This document shows positions 8,600-17,439 of a DNA stretch of 64,000 nt, one piece after another. The stretch comes from Bradyrhizobium aeschynomenes (GTDB taxonomy: Bacteria > Pseudomonadota > Alphaproteobacteria > Rhizobiales > Xanthobacteraceae), in NCBI RefSeq assembly GCF_013178945.1, contig NZ_JABFDM010000003.1, forward strand, positions 744,001 to 808,000. Direction: 5' to 3'. The translations under genes were made by a program, and so were the position numbers. Below the pieces are notes generated by a model, which saw only the letters and a program-made list of their open reading frames with translations, did not search any database and was not told the origin of the DNA. The first letter of the stretch is position 1. Each line of letters opens with the position of its first letter.

Positions 8600-8699
8600 G
8601 TTGTCGCTTGCCAAGCAAAGCAAGGTGCGCTCCGCGAGGTGAGGCCGACGCGATCCGCAGCGGCCCTGCGGACGTTAGTTCAGCGGCCGCATCAGAACC

Positions 8700-8807
8700 G
8701 TCATTCCGGAGCGGTCGCGCAGCGACCGAATCCCGAGATGAGGATGGTGGAGCAAACCAAGCTGGAGATTCCGGGTTCGACCGCTGGCGCGGTCGCCGCG
8801 GAATGAC
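8700..8807. repeat. Palindromic intergenic element
   Basis: It begins GTCATTCCGG and ends CCGCGGAATGAC, with two internal small hairpins (GGTCGC-GCA-GCGACC, and GACCGC..GCGGTC). The same GTC(A/G)TTCCGG end occurs at 10083. The 477-base gap between the MFS and RND genes holds only this element, the preceding hairpin and the operator at 8905. Confidence 0.7.
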
Positions 8808-8904
8808 GGGGAGCGGTGGAGCGCCGAGCGTCCCCGAAGAGACGGCCTGCCGATCGATTGAGCACCTGCGGCAACATGTCTTAACGTTCACGAAGTCATG
8901 ATCA

Positions 8905-8928
8905 CTGACGATTATTGACAATCGTCAG
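8905..8928. promoter_or_regulatory. Operator-like palindrome over a -35 box, RND operon promoter
   Basis: Perfect 9-base arms CTGACGATT (8905-8913) and AATCGTCAG (8920-8928) flank a 6-base centre. A consensus TTGACA -35 box (8915-8920) lies across the centre. It is 43 bases before the adaptor start. A likely binder is the TetR protein at 13481 at the end of the same gene cluster. Confidence 0.65.
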
Positions 8929-8971
8929 TCAACAATCGACACTTCATCGCAATCGCAGCAAGGGGTGTCCG

Positions 8972-10078
8972 ATGTTGATCCGCCTGATTTTCGCGAGCTA
9001 TTCCAAGCTGTTGACCGGCATCGCGCTGGCCACCATGGCCGCCGCTTTGGCCGGGTGCAACGAGACCGTCGCTCAGAAGGCCGAGCCAATCCGGCCGGTT
9101 CTGGTCGCCTCGGTTCATTACGAAGCCGAGACGCCGGAGCGCAGCTTCGTCGGCACCATCCGGCCGCGGATCGAGGCCGACATCGGTTTCCGCGTCGCCG
9201 GCAAGGTCGCCAAGCGCCTGGTCGAGGTCGGCCAGACGGTGGAGGTCGGTCAGCCGCTCGCCACGCTCGACGAGGTCGACCTGAAGCTGCAGGCGGAGCA
9301 GGCCGAGGCCGAATTCCGCGCCGCCACCGGCGTGCTGGCGCAAGCCTCCGCGGCCGAGACCCGCGCCAAGGAATTGCGCGCCAAGGGCTGGACCACGGAT
9401 GCGCAGATGGACCAGGCCAAGGCGTCCGCTGACGAGGCCCGCGCGCGGCTGAACCGTGCGGAGCGCTCGGTGGAGCTGACGCGCAATTCACTGTCCTATG
9501 CGACGCTGATGTCGGATGCGCGCGGCGTCGTCACCGCTTCGATGATCGAGCCCGGCGTTGTCGTCGCCGCTGGCCAGGCCGCGATCCGCGTCGCACGCTT
9601 CGCCGAGAAGGAGGCCGTCGTTGCGATCCCCGAGACCTTGCTGGACCGCGCCAAGAACGGCGCCGCGACGGTGTCGCTTTGGTCGGAGACCGGCAAGACC
9701 TACGCGGCGCGGCTGCGCGAGATCGCGCCCGCCGCCGATCCCGCGACCCGCACCTATCTCGCAAAATTCTCGCTGCCGGACGCCAAGGACAGCGTCTCGC
9801 TCGGCATGACCGCGACGCTCACGCTGTCCGACCCCGCCACCACGCGCGTCGCGCGGCTGCCGCTCTCGGCGCTGTTCAGCGACGGCCGCGATCCCTCGCT
9901 CTACGTCGTCAACGACAACGGCGAGGTGACGCTGAAGCCGGTCAAGGTGAAGGCCTACGACAGCAAGGACGTGCTGGTCACGTCAGGTGTCGACGAGGGC
10001 GAGAAGGTGGTGGCGCTCGGCGTGCAGAAGATCGACCCCGCGCAGAAGGTGCGCGTGGTCTCGGCGCTGACGTTCTGA
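8972..10078 (+). CDS. RND efflux periplasmic adaptor lipoprotein
   Basis: A 368-residue membrane-fusion protein that bridges an RND pump and an outer-membrane channel. Its lipobox ALAGC places the lipidated Cys at residue 29. A biotinyl/lipoyl-like half-motif (RPRIEADIGFRVAGKVAKRLVEVGQTV) is followed by an alpha-hairpin of about residues 95-165, then SLSYATLMSDARGVVTASMIEPGVVV and beta-barrel stretches. AAGGGG 6 bases upstream supports the ATG at 8972. It is 240 bases before the pump gene, a gap filled by two palindromic repeats. No TolC-type gene is nearby, so the outer-membrane partner is encoded elsewhere. Confidence 0.9.
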   Translation: MLIRLIFASYSKLLTGIALATMAAALAGCNETVAQKAEPIRPVLVASVHYEAETPERSFVGTIRPRIEADIGFRVAGKVAKRLVEVGQTVEVGQPLATLDEVDLKLQAEQAEAEFRAATGVLAQASAAETRAKELRAKGWTTDAQMDQAKASADEARARLNRAERSVELTRNSLSYATLMSDARGVVTASMIEPGVVVAAGQAAIRVARFAEKEAVVAIPETLLDRAKNGAATVSLWSETGKTYAARLREIAPAADPATRTYLAKFSLPDAKDSVSLGMTATLTLSDPATTRVARLPLSALFSDGRDPSLYVVNDNGEVTLKPVKVKAYDSKDVLVTSGVDEGEKVVALGVQKIDPAQKVRVVSALTF

Positions 10079-10082
10079 CGAT

Positions 10083-10167
10083 CGTCGTTCCGGGGCGATG
10101 CGCAGCATCGAACCCGGAACCTCGAGATTCCGGGTTCGCTCGCTGATGCGAGCGCCCCGGAATGACG
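10083..10167. repeat. Palindromic intergenic element
   Basis: The 15-base ends at 10083-10097 and 10153-10167 are complementary with one mismatch (CGTC(G/A)TTCCGGGGCG). It shares its end sequence type with the element at 8700 and lies inside the RND operon. Confidence 0.7.
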
Positions 10168-10181
10168 AGACCAAACCCGGT

Positions 10182-10264
10182 CGTCATTGCGAGGAGCAGC
10201 AGCGACGAAGCAATCCAGGGCTACGCGTGCGACTCTGGATTGCTTCGCTTCGCTCGCAATGACG
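10182..10264. repeat. Palindromic element with nested hairpins
   Basis: Outer arms CGTCATTGCGAG (10182-10193) and CTCGCAATGACG (10253-10264) are perfect. Inner arms GAAGCAATCCAG (10207-10218) and CTGGATTGCTTC (10235-10246) are also perfect. This is the classic CGTCATTGCGAG..GAAGCAATCC type widespread in alphaproteobacterial intergenic DNA. Confidence 0.85.
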
Positions 10265-10318
10265 GTCACTGAGACTGTTGGCCTGAACTAACGACTTCGG
10301 ATCATCGGGGAGCGTGCC

Positions 10319-13300
10319 ATGAAGCGGTTCAATCTGTCGGCCTGGGCGGTCAGCCATCCGCCGCTGGTGCTGTTCCTGATCGTCGCGCTCGGCCTGTTCG
10401 GCTTCATCTCGTATGAACGGCTGGGCCGCGCCGAGGATCCGTTCTTCACCGTCAAGGTCGTCAACGTCTCGGTGATGTGGCCCGGCGCCACCGCCACGGA
10501 GATGCAGAGCCAGGTCGCCGATCCTATCGAGAAGAAGCTGCAGGAGCTGCCGTATTTCGAGAAGGTGCAGACCTATTCGAAGCCGGCCTTCGCGGCGATG
10601 CAGGTCACCTTCCGCGATTCGACGCCGCCGAAGGACGTGCCATATCTATTCTATCTGCTGCGCAAGAAGCTCGCCGACGTGCAGGGCTCGCTGCCCTCGG
10701 GCGTGCTCGGACCATTCGTCAACGACGAGTTCTCCGACGTCGATTCGATCCTGTTCATGATGACCGGCGACGGCGCCGACTATGCGCAATTGAAGAAGGT
10801 CGCCGAGGGCCTGCGCCAGCGCCTGCTGAAGGTCAACGGCGTCACCAAGGTCAATCTCTACGGCACCCAGGACGAGCGCATCTATGTCGAGTTCAGCCAC
10901 GCCAAGCTGGCGACGCTCGGCCTCACCGCGCAGGCGCTGTTCGATTCGCTTGCCAAGCAGAACAACGTGACTCCCGCCGGTACGGTCGAGACGTCGTCGC
11001 AGCGTGTGCCGCTGCGCGTCACCGGCGCGCTCGACGGCGCCAAGGCGGTCGCAGAGACTCCGGTGGAGAGCAATGGCCGCGTGTTCCGGCTCGGCGACAT
11101 CGCCACCGTCACGCACGGCTTCGTGGATCCGCCGACCTACAAGGTGCATCAGGAAGGCAAGCCTGCGCTCGGCATCGGCGTCGTCACCGCCAAGGGCGCC
11201 AACATCCTTGAGCTCGGCAAGGACGTTCACGCCGCTTCCGCCGACTTCATGAAGGCGGTGCCGCAGGGCATCGAGCTGAAGCAGATCGCCGATCAGCCCA
11301 AGGTCGTCGAGACCGCGGTCGGCGAGTTCGTGCACTCCTTCGTCGAAGCGCTCATCATCGTGCTGTTCGTCTCGTTCCTGGCGCTGGGCTGGCGCACCGG
11401 CATCGTGGTGGCGCTGTCGGTGCCGCTGGTGCTCGGCATCGTGTTCATCGCGATGAGCGCCATGGGGCTCGATCTGCATCGCATCTCGCTCGGCGCGCTG
11501 ATCATCGCGCTCGGTCTTCTGGTCGACGATGCCATCATCGCGGTCGAGATGATGGTGGTGAAGATGGAGCAGGGCTGGGACCGCGTCCGCGCGGCGTCCT
11601 ATGCCTGGGAATCCACCGCATTCCCGATGCTGACCGGCACGCTGGTCACGGCGGCCGGCTTTCTGCCGATCGGCTTCGCCAATTCGGCGGTCGGCGAATA
11701 CACCGGCAGCATCTTCTGGATCGTCGCCATCGCGCTGGTCGCGTCGTGGTTCGTCGCGGTCATCTTCACCCCCTATATCGGCGTGAAGCTGCTGCCGGAC
11801 ATGAAGGCGCATCATGGCCATGACGAGCATGCCGTCTACAACACGCGCATGTATCGCGGCCTGCGCGCCGTGGTGCGCTGGTGCGTGACGCATCGCATCA
11901 CCACGGTCGCTGCGACAGTGGGCGTGTTTGCCGCCTCGATCGTCGCCTTCGGCCACGTCCAGCAGCAGTTCTTCCCGCTGTCGGAGCGGCCGGAGCTGTT
12001 CCTGCAACTGCGTCTGCCGGAAGGCACCGCCTTCAACGTCACCGAGAAGGCCGCGCGCAAGGCCGAAGCGCTGTTGAAGGACGACAAGGACATCGAGACC
12101 TTCACATCCTATGTCGGGCAGGGTTCGCCGCGGTTCTGGCTCGGCCTGTCGCCGCAGCTGCCGAACGAGGCGTTCGCCGAAATCGTGATCGTCGCCAAGG
12201 ACGTCGCCGCGCGCGAGCGCATCAAGGCGAAGATCGAGAACGCGGCGGCCAATGGCGAGATCAACGAGGCGCGGGTGCGTGTCGACCGCTTCAATTTCGG
12301 CCCGCCGGTCGGCTTCCCCGTGCAGTTTCGCGTGATCGGTCCTGACACCGCTCAGGTTCGCGAGATCGCGCGGCAGGTGCGCGACGTCGTCCGGCAGAAT
12401 CCGAACGTGCGCGATCCGCAGCTCGACTGGAACGAGCAGTCGCCGTACCTCAAGCTCGTCGTCGACCAGGACCGCGCCCGCGCGCTGGGCCTCACGCCGC
12501 AGGACGTGTCGCAGTCGCTGGCGATGCTGATCTCCGGCGTGCAGGTGACGACGATCCGGGACGGCATCGAGAAGGTCGGCGTCATCGCCCGCGCGGTGCC
12601 GTCCGAGCGGCTCGATCTCGCTGGCGTCGGCGACCTCACCATCACCTCGCGCAACGGCGTCGCGGTGCCCCTGCAGCAGATCGCCAAGATCGAGTATGCC
12701 CATGAGGAGCCGATCCTGTGGCGCCGCAACCGCGACATGGCGATCACCGTGCGCGCCGACGTCGCCGACGGCGTGCAGGCGCCTGACGTGACCAACCAGA
12801 TCTGGCCGAAGCTCGCCGACATCAGAGCCAAGCTCGACCCGGCCTATCGGATCGAGATGGGCGGCGCGATCGAAGAGTCCGCCAAGGGGAATGCCTCGAT
12901 CTTCGCATTGTTTCCGCTGATGACGATCGTCATGCTGACCCTGCTGATGATCCAGCTGCAGAGCTTCTCGCGGCTGTTCCTGGTGTTCCTGACCGCCCCG
13001 CTCGGCATCATCGGCGCCTCGCTGGGACTGAACGTCGCCAATGCGCCGTTCGGCTTCGTGGCGCTGCTCGGCCTGATCGCGCTGGCCGGCATGATCATGC
13101 GCAACACCGTGATTCTGGTCGATCAGATCGAGCACGATGTCGCCTCCGGCCTGACCCGGCGCGAGGCGATCATCGAGGCCACGGTGCGCCGCGCCCGGCC
13201 GGTGGTGCTGACCGCGCTGGCGGCGATCCTGGCGATGATCCCGCTGTCGCGCTCGGCGTTCTGGGGACCGATGGCGATCACCATCATGGGCGGCTTGTTC

Positions 13301-13459
13301 GTTGCAACCTTTCTGACGCTGCTGTACTTGCCGGGCCTGTATGCCCTATGGTTCCGCAAGAGTCTGGACGAGCGCGGGGCGGGTGCGACGGATCATTCTG
13401 CAGCGCAGCACGTTGATGGACCAGCCCCGGCGCTTCCGCTCGCCGAGGCCGCCGAATAA
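10319..13459 (+). CDS. RND efflux transporter permease (HAE1-like)
   Basis: A 1046-residue proton-driven inner-membrane pump, a normal length for the family. It has the N-terminal FNLSAWAVSHPPLVLFLIV helix and two periplasmic porter regions (about residues 35-335 and 560-860). Transmembrane helix 4 reads LLVDDAIIAVEMM, with the proton-relay pair Asp403-Asp404. Helices near the C-terminus show GLIALAGMIMRNTVILVDQIEHD. GGGGAG upstream supports the ATG. It works with the adaptor at 8972; likely substrates are hydrophobic or amphiphilic compounds, but sequence does not fix them. A TetR regulator follows 21 bases later. Confidence 0.92.
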   Translation: MKRFNLSAWAVSHPPLVLFLIVALGLFGFISYERLGRAEDPFFTVKVVNVSVMWPGATATEMQSQVADPIEKKLQELPYFEKVQTYSKPAFAAMQVTFRDSTPPKDVPYLFYLLRKKLADVQGSLPSGVLGPFVNDEFSDVDSILFMMTGDGADYAQLKKVAEGLRQRLLKVNGVTKVNLYGTQDERIYVEFSHAKLATLGLTAQALFDSLAKQNNVTPAGTVETSSQRVPLRVTGALDGAKAVAETPVESNGRVFRLGDIATVTHGFVDPPTYKVHQEGKPALGIGVVTAKGANILELGKDVHAASADFMKAVPQGIELKQIADQPKVVETAVGEFVHSFVEALIIVLFVSFLALGWRTGIVVALSVPLVLGIVFIAMSAMGLDLHRISLGALIIALGLLVDDAIIAVEMMVVKMEQGWDRVRAASYAWESTAFPMLTGTLVTAAGFLPIGFANSAVGEYTGSIFWIVAIALVASWFVAVIFTPYIGVKLLPDMKAHHGHDEHAVYNTRMYRGLRAVVRWCVTHRITTVAATVGVFAASIVAFGHVQQQFFPLSERPELFLQLRLPEGTAFNVTEKAARKAEALLKDDKDIETFTSYVGQGSPRFWLGLSPQLPNEAFAEIVIVAKDVAARERIKAKIENAAANGEINEARVRVDRFNFGPPVGFPVQFRVIGPDTAQVREIARQVRDVVRQNPNVRDPQLDWNEQSPYLKLVVDQDRARALGLTPQDVSQSLAMLISGVQVTTIRDGIEKVGVIARAVPSERLDLAGVGDLTITSRNGVAVPLQQIAKIEYAHEEPILWRRNRDMAITVRADVADGVQAPDVTNQIWPKLADIRAKLDPAYRIEMGGAIEESAKGNASIFALFPLMTIVMLTLLMIQLQSFSRLFLVFLTAPLGIIGASLGLNVANAPFGFVALLGLIALAGMIMRNTVILVDQIEHDVASGLTRREAIIEATVRRARPVVLTALAAILAMIPLSRSAFWGPMAITIMGGLFVATFLTLLYLPGLYALWFRKSLDERGAGATDHSAAQHVDGPAPALPLAEAAE

Positions 13460-13480
13460 GGGATCAACAAGATCGCAGGC

Positions 13481-14092
13481 ATGATGACGCTGGTTTCCGA
13501 ACACATCGAACCCGATACGCGCGAACGCATCCTCGTCGTGGCGGAGCGCCTGTTTCGACAGATCGGCTACCAGAAGACGACCGTCGCCGACATCGCCAGG
13601 GAGCTCCGCATGAGCCCGGCGAACGTCTACCGGTTCTTCGACTCGAAGAAGGCGATCCACGAGGGCGTCGCGCGGACGCTGATGGGGCAGGTCGAGGCGG
13701 CGGCGATGGCGATCGCCGAGCGCCCCGGCCCGGTCGCGCCGCGGCTGCGCGAACTGCTCCGCACCATCCATCGCATGAACACCGAGCGCTATGTCGGCGA
13801 CAATAAGCTGCACGAGATGGTCGCTGTGGCGATGGAGCAGAGCTGGGAGGTCTGCGAGTGTCACATGCTGCTGATCACAGAGATCATCGGCCGCGTGATC
13901 GGGCAGGGCGCCGCGTCGGGCGAGTTCGCCATTTCCGACCTTCCGCTGGCGGCAAAATGTGCCTGCACGGCGATGATGCGCTTCTTCCATCCCCAGATGA
14001 TCGCGCAATGCGCCACCAAGCCGGGACCGACCATCGACGAGATGATCGATTTCGTCCTGGTGGGGCTTGGTTCGAAGGGCGCCGCAAGCTAA
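13481..14092 (+). CDS. TetR/AcrR-family regulator of the RND operon
   Basis: A 203-residue protein with an N-terminal helix-turn-helix (TRERILVVAERLFRQIGYQKTTVADIARELRMSPANVYRFF, about residues 14-55). The ligand domain has a Cys-containing EVCECHMLLITEIIG segment. It is 21 bases after the pump gene and probably co-transcribed. It is the natural candidate to bind the palindrome at 8905-8928. The start has only a weak ribosome site; ATG codons at 13481 and 13484 are both possible. Confidence 0.88.
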   Translation: MMTLVSEHIEPDTRERILVVAERLFRQIGYQKTTVADIARELRMSPANVYRFFDSKKAIHEGVARTLMGQVEAAAMAIAERPGPVAPRLRELLRTIHRMNTERYVGDNKLHEMVAVAMEQSWEVCECHMLLITEIIGRVIGQGAASGEFAISDLPLAAKCACTAMMRFFHPQMIAQCATKPGPTIDEMIDFVLVGLGSKGAAS

Positions 14093-14132
14093 GTTCTCCG
14101 TCGTTGCCAGCAATGACGGAAGGGACGACGGC

Positions 14133-14756
14133 GTGACCGAACGGGATCTGCATTTCTACGAACCGAAGAACGGCCACGGCCTCCGCCACGATCCCTTCAA
14201 CGCCATCATCGCGCCGCGCCCGATCGGCTGGATCTCCTCGCGCGACGGCAAGGGAAACGCCAATCTGGCCCCCTACAGCTTCTTCAACGCCTTCAACTAT
14301 ACGCCGCCGATCATCGGCTTTTCCTCGACCCAGTGGAAGGACTCGGTCGCCAACATCCAGGACACGGGCGAGTTCGTCTGGAATCTGGTGACGCGCGATC
14401 TCGCCAAGCACATGAACGCCTCGGCCGCGCACGTCGCGCGCGACGTCGACGAGTTCGAGCTCGCCGGCGTCACGCCGGTACCGTGCAAGTTCGTCGACGT
14501 GCCCCGCGTCGGTGAGAGCCCGGTCGCGTTCGAGTGCAAGGTCACGCAGATCATTCAGCTGCAGGGCATCGACGGCACCAAGGCCCAGGCCTGGCTGACG
14601 CTCGGCGAGGTCGTGGCCGTGCACATCGACAAGGCGCTGATCAAGGACGGCGTCTACCAGACCGCGCTGGCGCATCCGATCGTGCGCGCCGGCCGCCGCG
14701 GCGACTATTTCGAGATCAAGGCCGAAGACATGTTCGAGATGATCCGGCCGGACTGA
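14133..14756 (+). CDS. Flavin reductase-like, FMN-binding split-barrel protein
   Basis: A 207-residue protein of the flavin-reductase/NADH:FMN oxidoreductase-like family. IIAPRPIGWISSRDGKGNANLAPYSFFNAF is the FMN-binding core, followed by DTGEFVWNLVTRDLAKHMN and LGEVVAVHID. I prefer GTG 14133, because GGAAGGG lies about 8 bases before it; the frame also stays open upstream to 14067, overlapping the TetR gene end. Such proteins reduce flavins or act on small aromatic or nitro compounds; the exact role is unassigned. The thioesterase gene follows 48 bases downstream. Confidence 0.83.
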   Translation: MTERDLHFYEPKNGHGLRHDPFNAIIAPRPIGWISSRDGKGNANLAPYSFFNAFNYTPPIIGFSSTQWKDSVANIQDTGEFVWNLVTRDLAKHMNASAAHVARDVDEFELAGVTPVPCKFVDVPRVGESPVAFECKVTQIIQLQGIDGTKAQAWLTLGEVVAVHIDKALIKDGVYQTALAHPIVRAGRRGDYFEIKAEDMFEMIRPD

Positions 14757-14804
14757 GCGGACCGGTCATCTTCACGAGAGCCGGCTTCATGGGAGACCCC
14801 TGAC

Positions 14805-15224
14805 GTGACCGAATCTGCCGCCCATGCCGCGCCGACCGAGCCGCGCGGCGATCTCTGCATCCGCACCCTGGCGATGCCGGCCGACACCAACGCCAATGGC
14901 GACATCTTCGGCGGCTGGCTGCTCAGCCAGATGGATGTGGGCGGCGGCGTGTTCGCGGCTAAGGTCGCGAAGTCGCGCACCGTGACGGTGGCGATCGAGG
15001 CGATGAACTTCCGCAAGGCCGTGTATGTCGGCGATCTCGTCTCGGTCTATGCGCATCTCGTGCGCATCGGCCGCACGTCGATGACGGTGCGGCTCGAGGC
15101 CTGGGTGCTGCGCCGGAAGGAGGAGCAGCCGATCCTGGTTACAGACGGCAACTTCACCTACGTCTCGATCGACGATGACGGCCGCCCGCAGCCGATCAAG
15201 CGCGACGGCGTGATTGCGACCTGA
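14805..15224 (+). CDS. YciA-type acyl-CoA thioesterase
   Basis: A 139-residue hot-dog-fold enzyme. NANGDIFGGWLLSQMD holds the conserved catalytic Asp of the YciA/BACH group, and AIEAMNFRKAVYVGDLVSVYA completes the active-site region. These enzymes hydrolyse acyl-CoA to free acid and CoA in the cytosol. GGGAG 9 bases upstream supports the GTG at 14805. It may be co-transcribed with the flavin reductase. Confidence 0.9.
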   Translation: MTESAAHAAPTEPRGDLCIRTLAMPADTNANGDIFGGWLLSQMDVGGGVFAAKVAKSRTVTVAIEAMNFRKAVYVGDLVSVYAHLVRIGRTSMTVRLEAWVLRRKEEQPILVTDGNFTYVSIDDDGRPQPIKRDGVIAT

Positions 15225-15588
15225 TCACGCGAATGGTTCTGCTGCGGCGTCAATAACCTTCGTTAATACGTGAAGCTCCTGACGCGACCTTGATCGGGGA
15301 ACCGCGCTCCGGCGGCTCGCGTTCACCGAGATCGCATGCGCGAAAGCCCGCAAGCATGCATTCGCTACCCGGGGAAAGCGGACCGAGGCCGGGCACGTTT
15401 ACGATGATTGCAAGTTGAGGTTGCGTGATGGCGCGGCGCCGCGTGTCTGCCGCATTGCGAGTCTCCGTAGAGCGTTCGCACGCGTGATCGAATGCTCGCT
15501 TGGGGCGGCGACAAACAGGCCGGAAGAAATGGCCGATGCGCGGGAAACGATCGGGGGCATCTTGCGCGAACAGGGTGGGAGAGAATCC
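15225..15588. other. Intergenic, no gene recognised
   Basis: This 364-base stretch has no convincing reading frame with coding character. A hairpin-like GCATGC..GCATGC pair around 15335-15358 is the only structure I noticed. Confidence 0.5.
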
Positions 15589-15831
15589 ATGTCGGATGTC
15601 GAAGAGAAGCTGACCTTGGAGGTGCTCAAGAAGTTGCAGCAGCGCCTTCTCCATGCTGAACGGAAGATCGGGGTCTATGAGATTCAGCTCAGTGCGTTCC
15701 GCCAGCATCACGTCGAGGTGCTGCAGGATCTTCGCACGATCTATCAACTGCTCGGCCATCACCACGACCGCTTGAGCGGCGCCGAGGCGTCGCATCGCAA
15801 GGCCACTCTGGTCCCGGATGATCCGCACTGA
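15589..15831 (+). CDS. Small helical protein, unknown function
   Basis: An 80-residue predicted protein. The ATG at 15589 follows GGGAGAG with good spacing. Residues 3-60 are almost entirely heptad-like amphipathic helix (VEEKLTLEVLKKLQQRLL, LSAFRQHHVEVLQDLRTIYQLLG), suggesting a short coiled coil, then a charged tail. The frame stays open upstream, but those codons lack coding character. I do not recognise the family. Confidence 0.5.
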   Translation: MSDVEEKLTLEVLKKLQQRLLHAERKIGVYEIQLSAFRQHHVEVLQDLRTIYQLLGHHHDRLSGAEASHRKATLVPDDPH

Positions 15832-16095
15832 TGTGGCGATGCCCCAGGCCGGTGCCGCCGATGGCAAGGTCACGATCCGCATGTCGGTCGCTTCGTTCGC
15901 GCCGTTCTCTGCAATTCGTTTGCGCTGCGGCACAATGCAAACGACAACACCTCATCATCAACCGGGCATCGGTCAAACACACCATGGACAAAATCGCCTG
16001 CTGACATTCCGCATGGACCGAAGCTGCGGGCGCCGCAGGGAACATTCCTCTCGGCGCTCGGTTATACGCCCCGGAATGAACGACGGGATTTCGCA

Positions 16096-16287
16096 ATGTC
16101 CGACACCTACATCATCGAGGTCAGCTCCCAGGCGGCGGGAATCGTCGTGCGCGACCGCGGCGGCTTCCGCTTCTTCGCGGCGTCGCATCGCTTCAATGCG
16201 CTCGAGGGCCAGGTGTTTCGCAACGCCCGCGAGGCCGAGCGCGCCGCGCTTCGGATCGTCACGGGCGAGCTGAGCGCAGCGGCCTGA
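16096..16287 (+). CDS. Small conserved-looking protein, unknown function
   Basis: A 63-residue protein reading MSDTYIIEVSSQAAGIVVRD, then RGGFRFFAASHRFNALEGQVF and a helix ending in ELSAAA. The composition and beta-beta-alpha pattern look like a genuine small cytosolic domain. A weak GGGA lies about 11 bases upstream. I recall similar unnamed proteins in bradyrhizobia. Confidence 0.6.
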   Translation: MSDTYIIEVSSQAAGIVVRDRGGFRFFAASHRFNALEGQVFRNAREAERAALRIVTGELSAAA

Positions 16288-16452
16288 GCCGATCTCGGGA
16301 CGATGGCGACCGCCTGCGCGACCGCCTCTGCCGCAAGATGTGGTGCTGCCTCTCTGACGGTCGGTGATTGCTGCGGTGCGTTCAGGCGCCTCGTGCATTG
16401 ACCCTTGACTCGATCAGCATCACCATGGTGCAGCTCGTTTCGAAAGCTTGCC

Positions 16453-17286
16453 ATGGCCGTCCTCTCTCAACGTCAGACCGACATTCTCAACATCGCCCGC
16501 GCCTCCGGCCGCGTCATGGTCGAGGATCTTGCGCGCCGATTCGAAGTGTCGGCCCAGACGATCCGCAAGGACCTCAACGACCTGTGCGAGCAGCGCGCGC
16601 TGACGCGCATTCACGGCGGTGCGATCATCGCCTCGGGAGTCGAGAATCTGGCCTATGAGGCGCGGCGCTTCGTCGCTGCCGACGAGAAGAAGGCGATCGG
16701 CGCGACCGCGGCCGCGCGCATCCCGAACGGCTCCTCGCTGTTCATCAATATCGGCACCACGACCGAGGAGGTGGCGAGCGCACTGACCTCGCATCAGGAC
16801 CTGCTGGTCATCACCAACAATCTCAATGTCGCGATGCTGCTCTATCCGCATCCGCGCATCGAAGTGATCGTTGCCGGCGGCAGCGTGCGGCGCTCCGACG
16901 GCGGCGTCGTCGGCTCGACGGCGACGCAGCTGATCGGCCAGTTCAAGGTCGACTATGCCATCATCGGCGCCTCCGCGATCGATGAGGAGGGCGCGCTGCT
17001 CGACTTCGACTACCGCGAGGTGCAGGTGGCCCAGGCGATCATCGCCAATGCCCGCAGCGTGATGCTGGTCGCCGATTCCACCAAGCTCCACCGCAGCGCG
17101 CCGGTGCGCATTGCCCATCTCAGCCAGATCCAGACCTTCGTCACCGACCGTCCCCTGCCGGACGGGCTCGCTGCCCTCTGCCATAGCCGCGGCATCGAGG
17201 TGGTCTCGGCCATGCCCGCGGACGAGGCGGATGACTCCGCAGAGCCAACTGAAACCAGCTCGTCGGCTGCGCTTCGCCGCGCCTGA
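16453..17286 (+). CDS. glpR: DeoR-family regulator of glycerol use (GlpR)
   Basis: A 277-residue repressor. The DeoR helix-turn-helix is at residues 3-58 (SQRQTDILNIARASGRVMVEDLARRFEVSAQTIRKDL, then RIHGGAI). The sugar-phosphate-binding domain has NIGTTTEEVASAL, ITNNLNVAMLL, VIVAGGSVRRSDGGVVG and LVADSTKLHRSA, the usual inducer-pocket motifs; for GlpR this ligand is glycerol-3-phosphate. The ATG at 16453 (MAVLSQRQ) fits the family; an upstream ATG adds an unlikely leader. It lies directly before glpD and an operator-like inverted repeat at 17371-17411. Confidence 0.9.
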   Translation: MAVLSQRQTDILNIARASGRVMVEDLARRFEVSAQTIRKDLNDLCEQRALTRIHGGAIIASGVENLAYEARRFVAADEKKAIGATAAARIPNGSSLFINIGTTTEEVASALTSHQDLLVITNNLNVAMLLYPHPRIEVIVAGGSVRRSDGGVVGSTATQLIGQFKVDYAIIGASAIDEEGALLDFDYREVQVAQAIIANARSVMLVADSTKLHRSAPVRIAHLSQIQTFVTDRPLPDGLAALCHSRGIEVVSAMPADEADDSAEPTETSSSAALRRA

Positions 17287-17370
17287 CTTTCCGACACCCT
17301 GAAAGGCTGTTTGATCCCCGATTGGGCAGATTCTGCCCAATGTCGGCCCAACATGCGAATTTCGATTTGC

Positions 17371-17411
17371 TTTCACTTTCGTTTGTGTTTAACTCGAAAC
17401 CGAAAGTGAAA
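17371..17411. promoter_or_regulatory. Putative GlpR operator upstream of glpD
   Basis: TTTCACTTTCG (17371-17381) and its exact complement CGAAAGTGAAA (17401-17411) flank a 19-base centre that itself contains GTTTG..CGAAAC. The site is 28 bases before the glpD start. Paired TTTC-type boxes are typical of DeoR/GlpR targets; the assignment is inferred from position. Confidence 0.65.
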
Positions 17412-17439
17412 TCGCTACGGTCAAGGCGATTGCCGGGGG

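Noticed and set aside
6265..10264. Repeated palindromes considered as a CRISPR array
   Set aside because: The elements are single, of different lengths and irregularly spaced. There are no direct repeats with unique spacers and no cas genes.
10646..13135. A minus-strand open frame of 829 codons
   Set aside because: Antisense to the RND pump gene, whose family motifs are intact.
15250..15933. A minus-strand open frame of 227 codons
   Set aside because: No ribosome site, no recognisable domain, and it covers the better supported small plus-strand gene at 15589.
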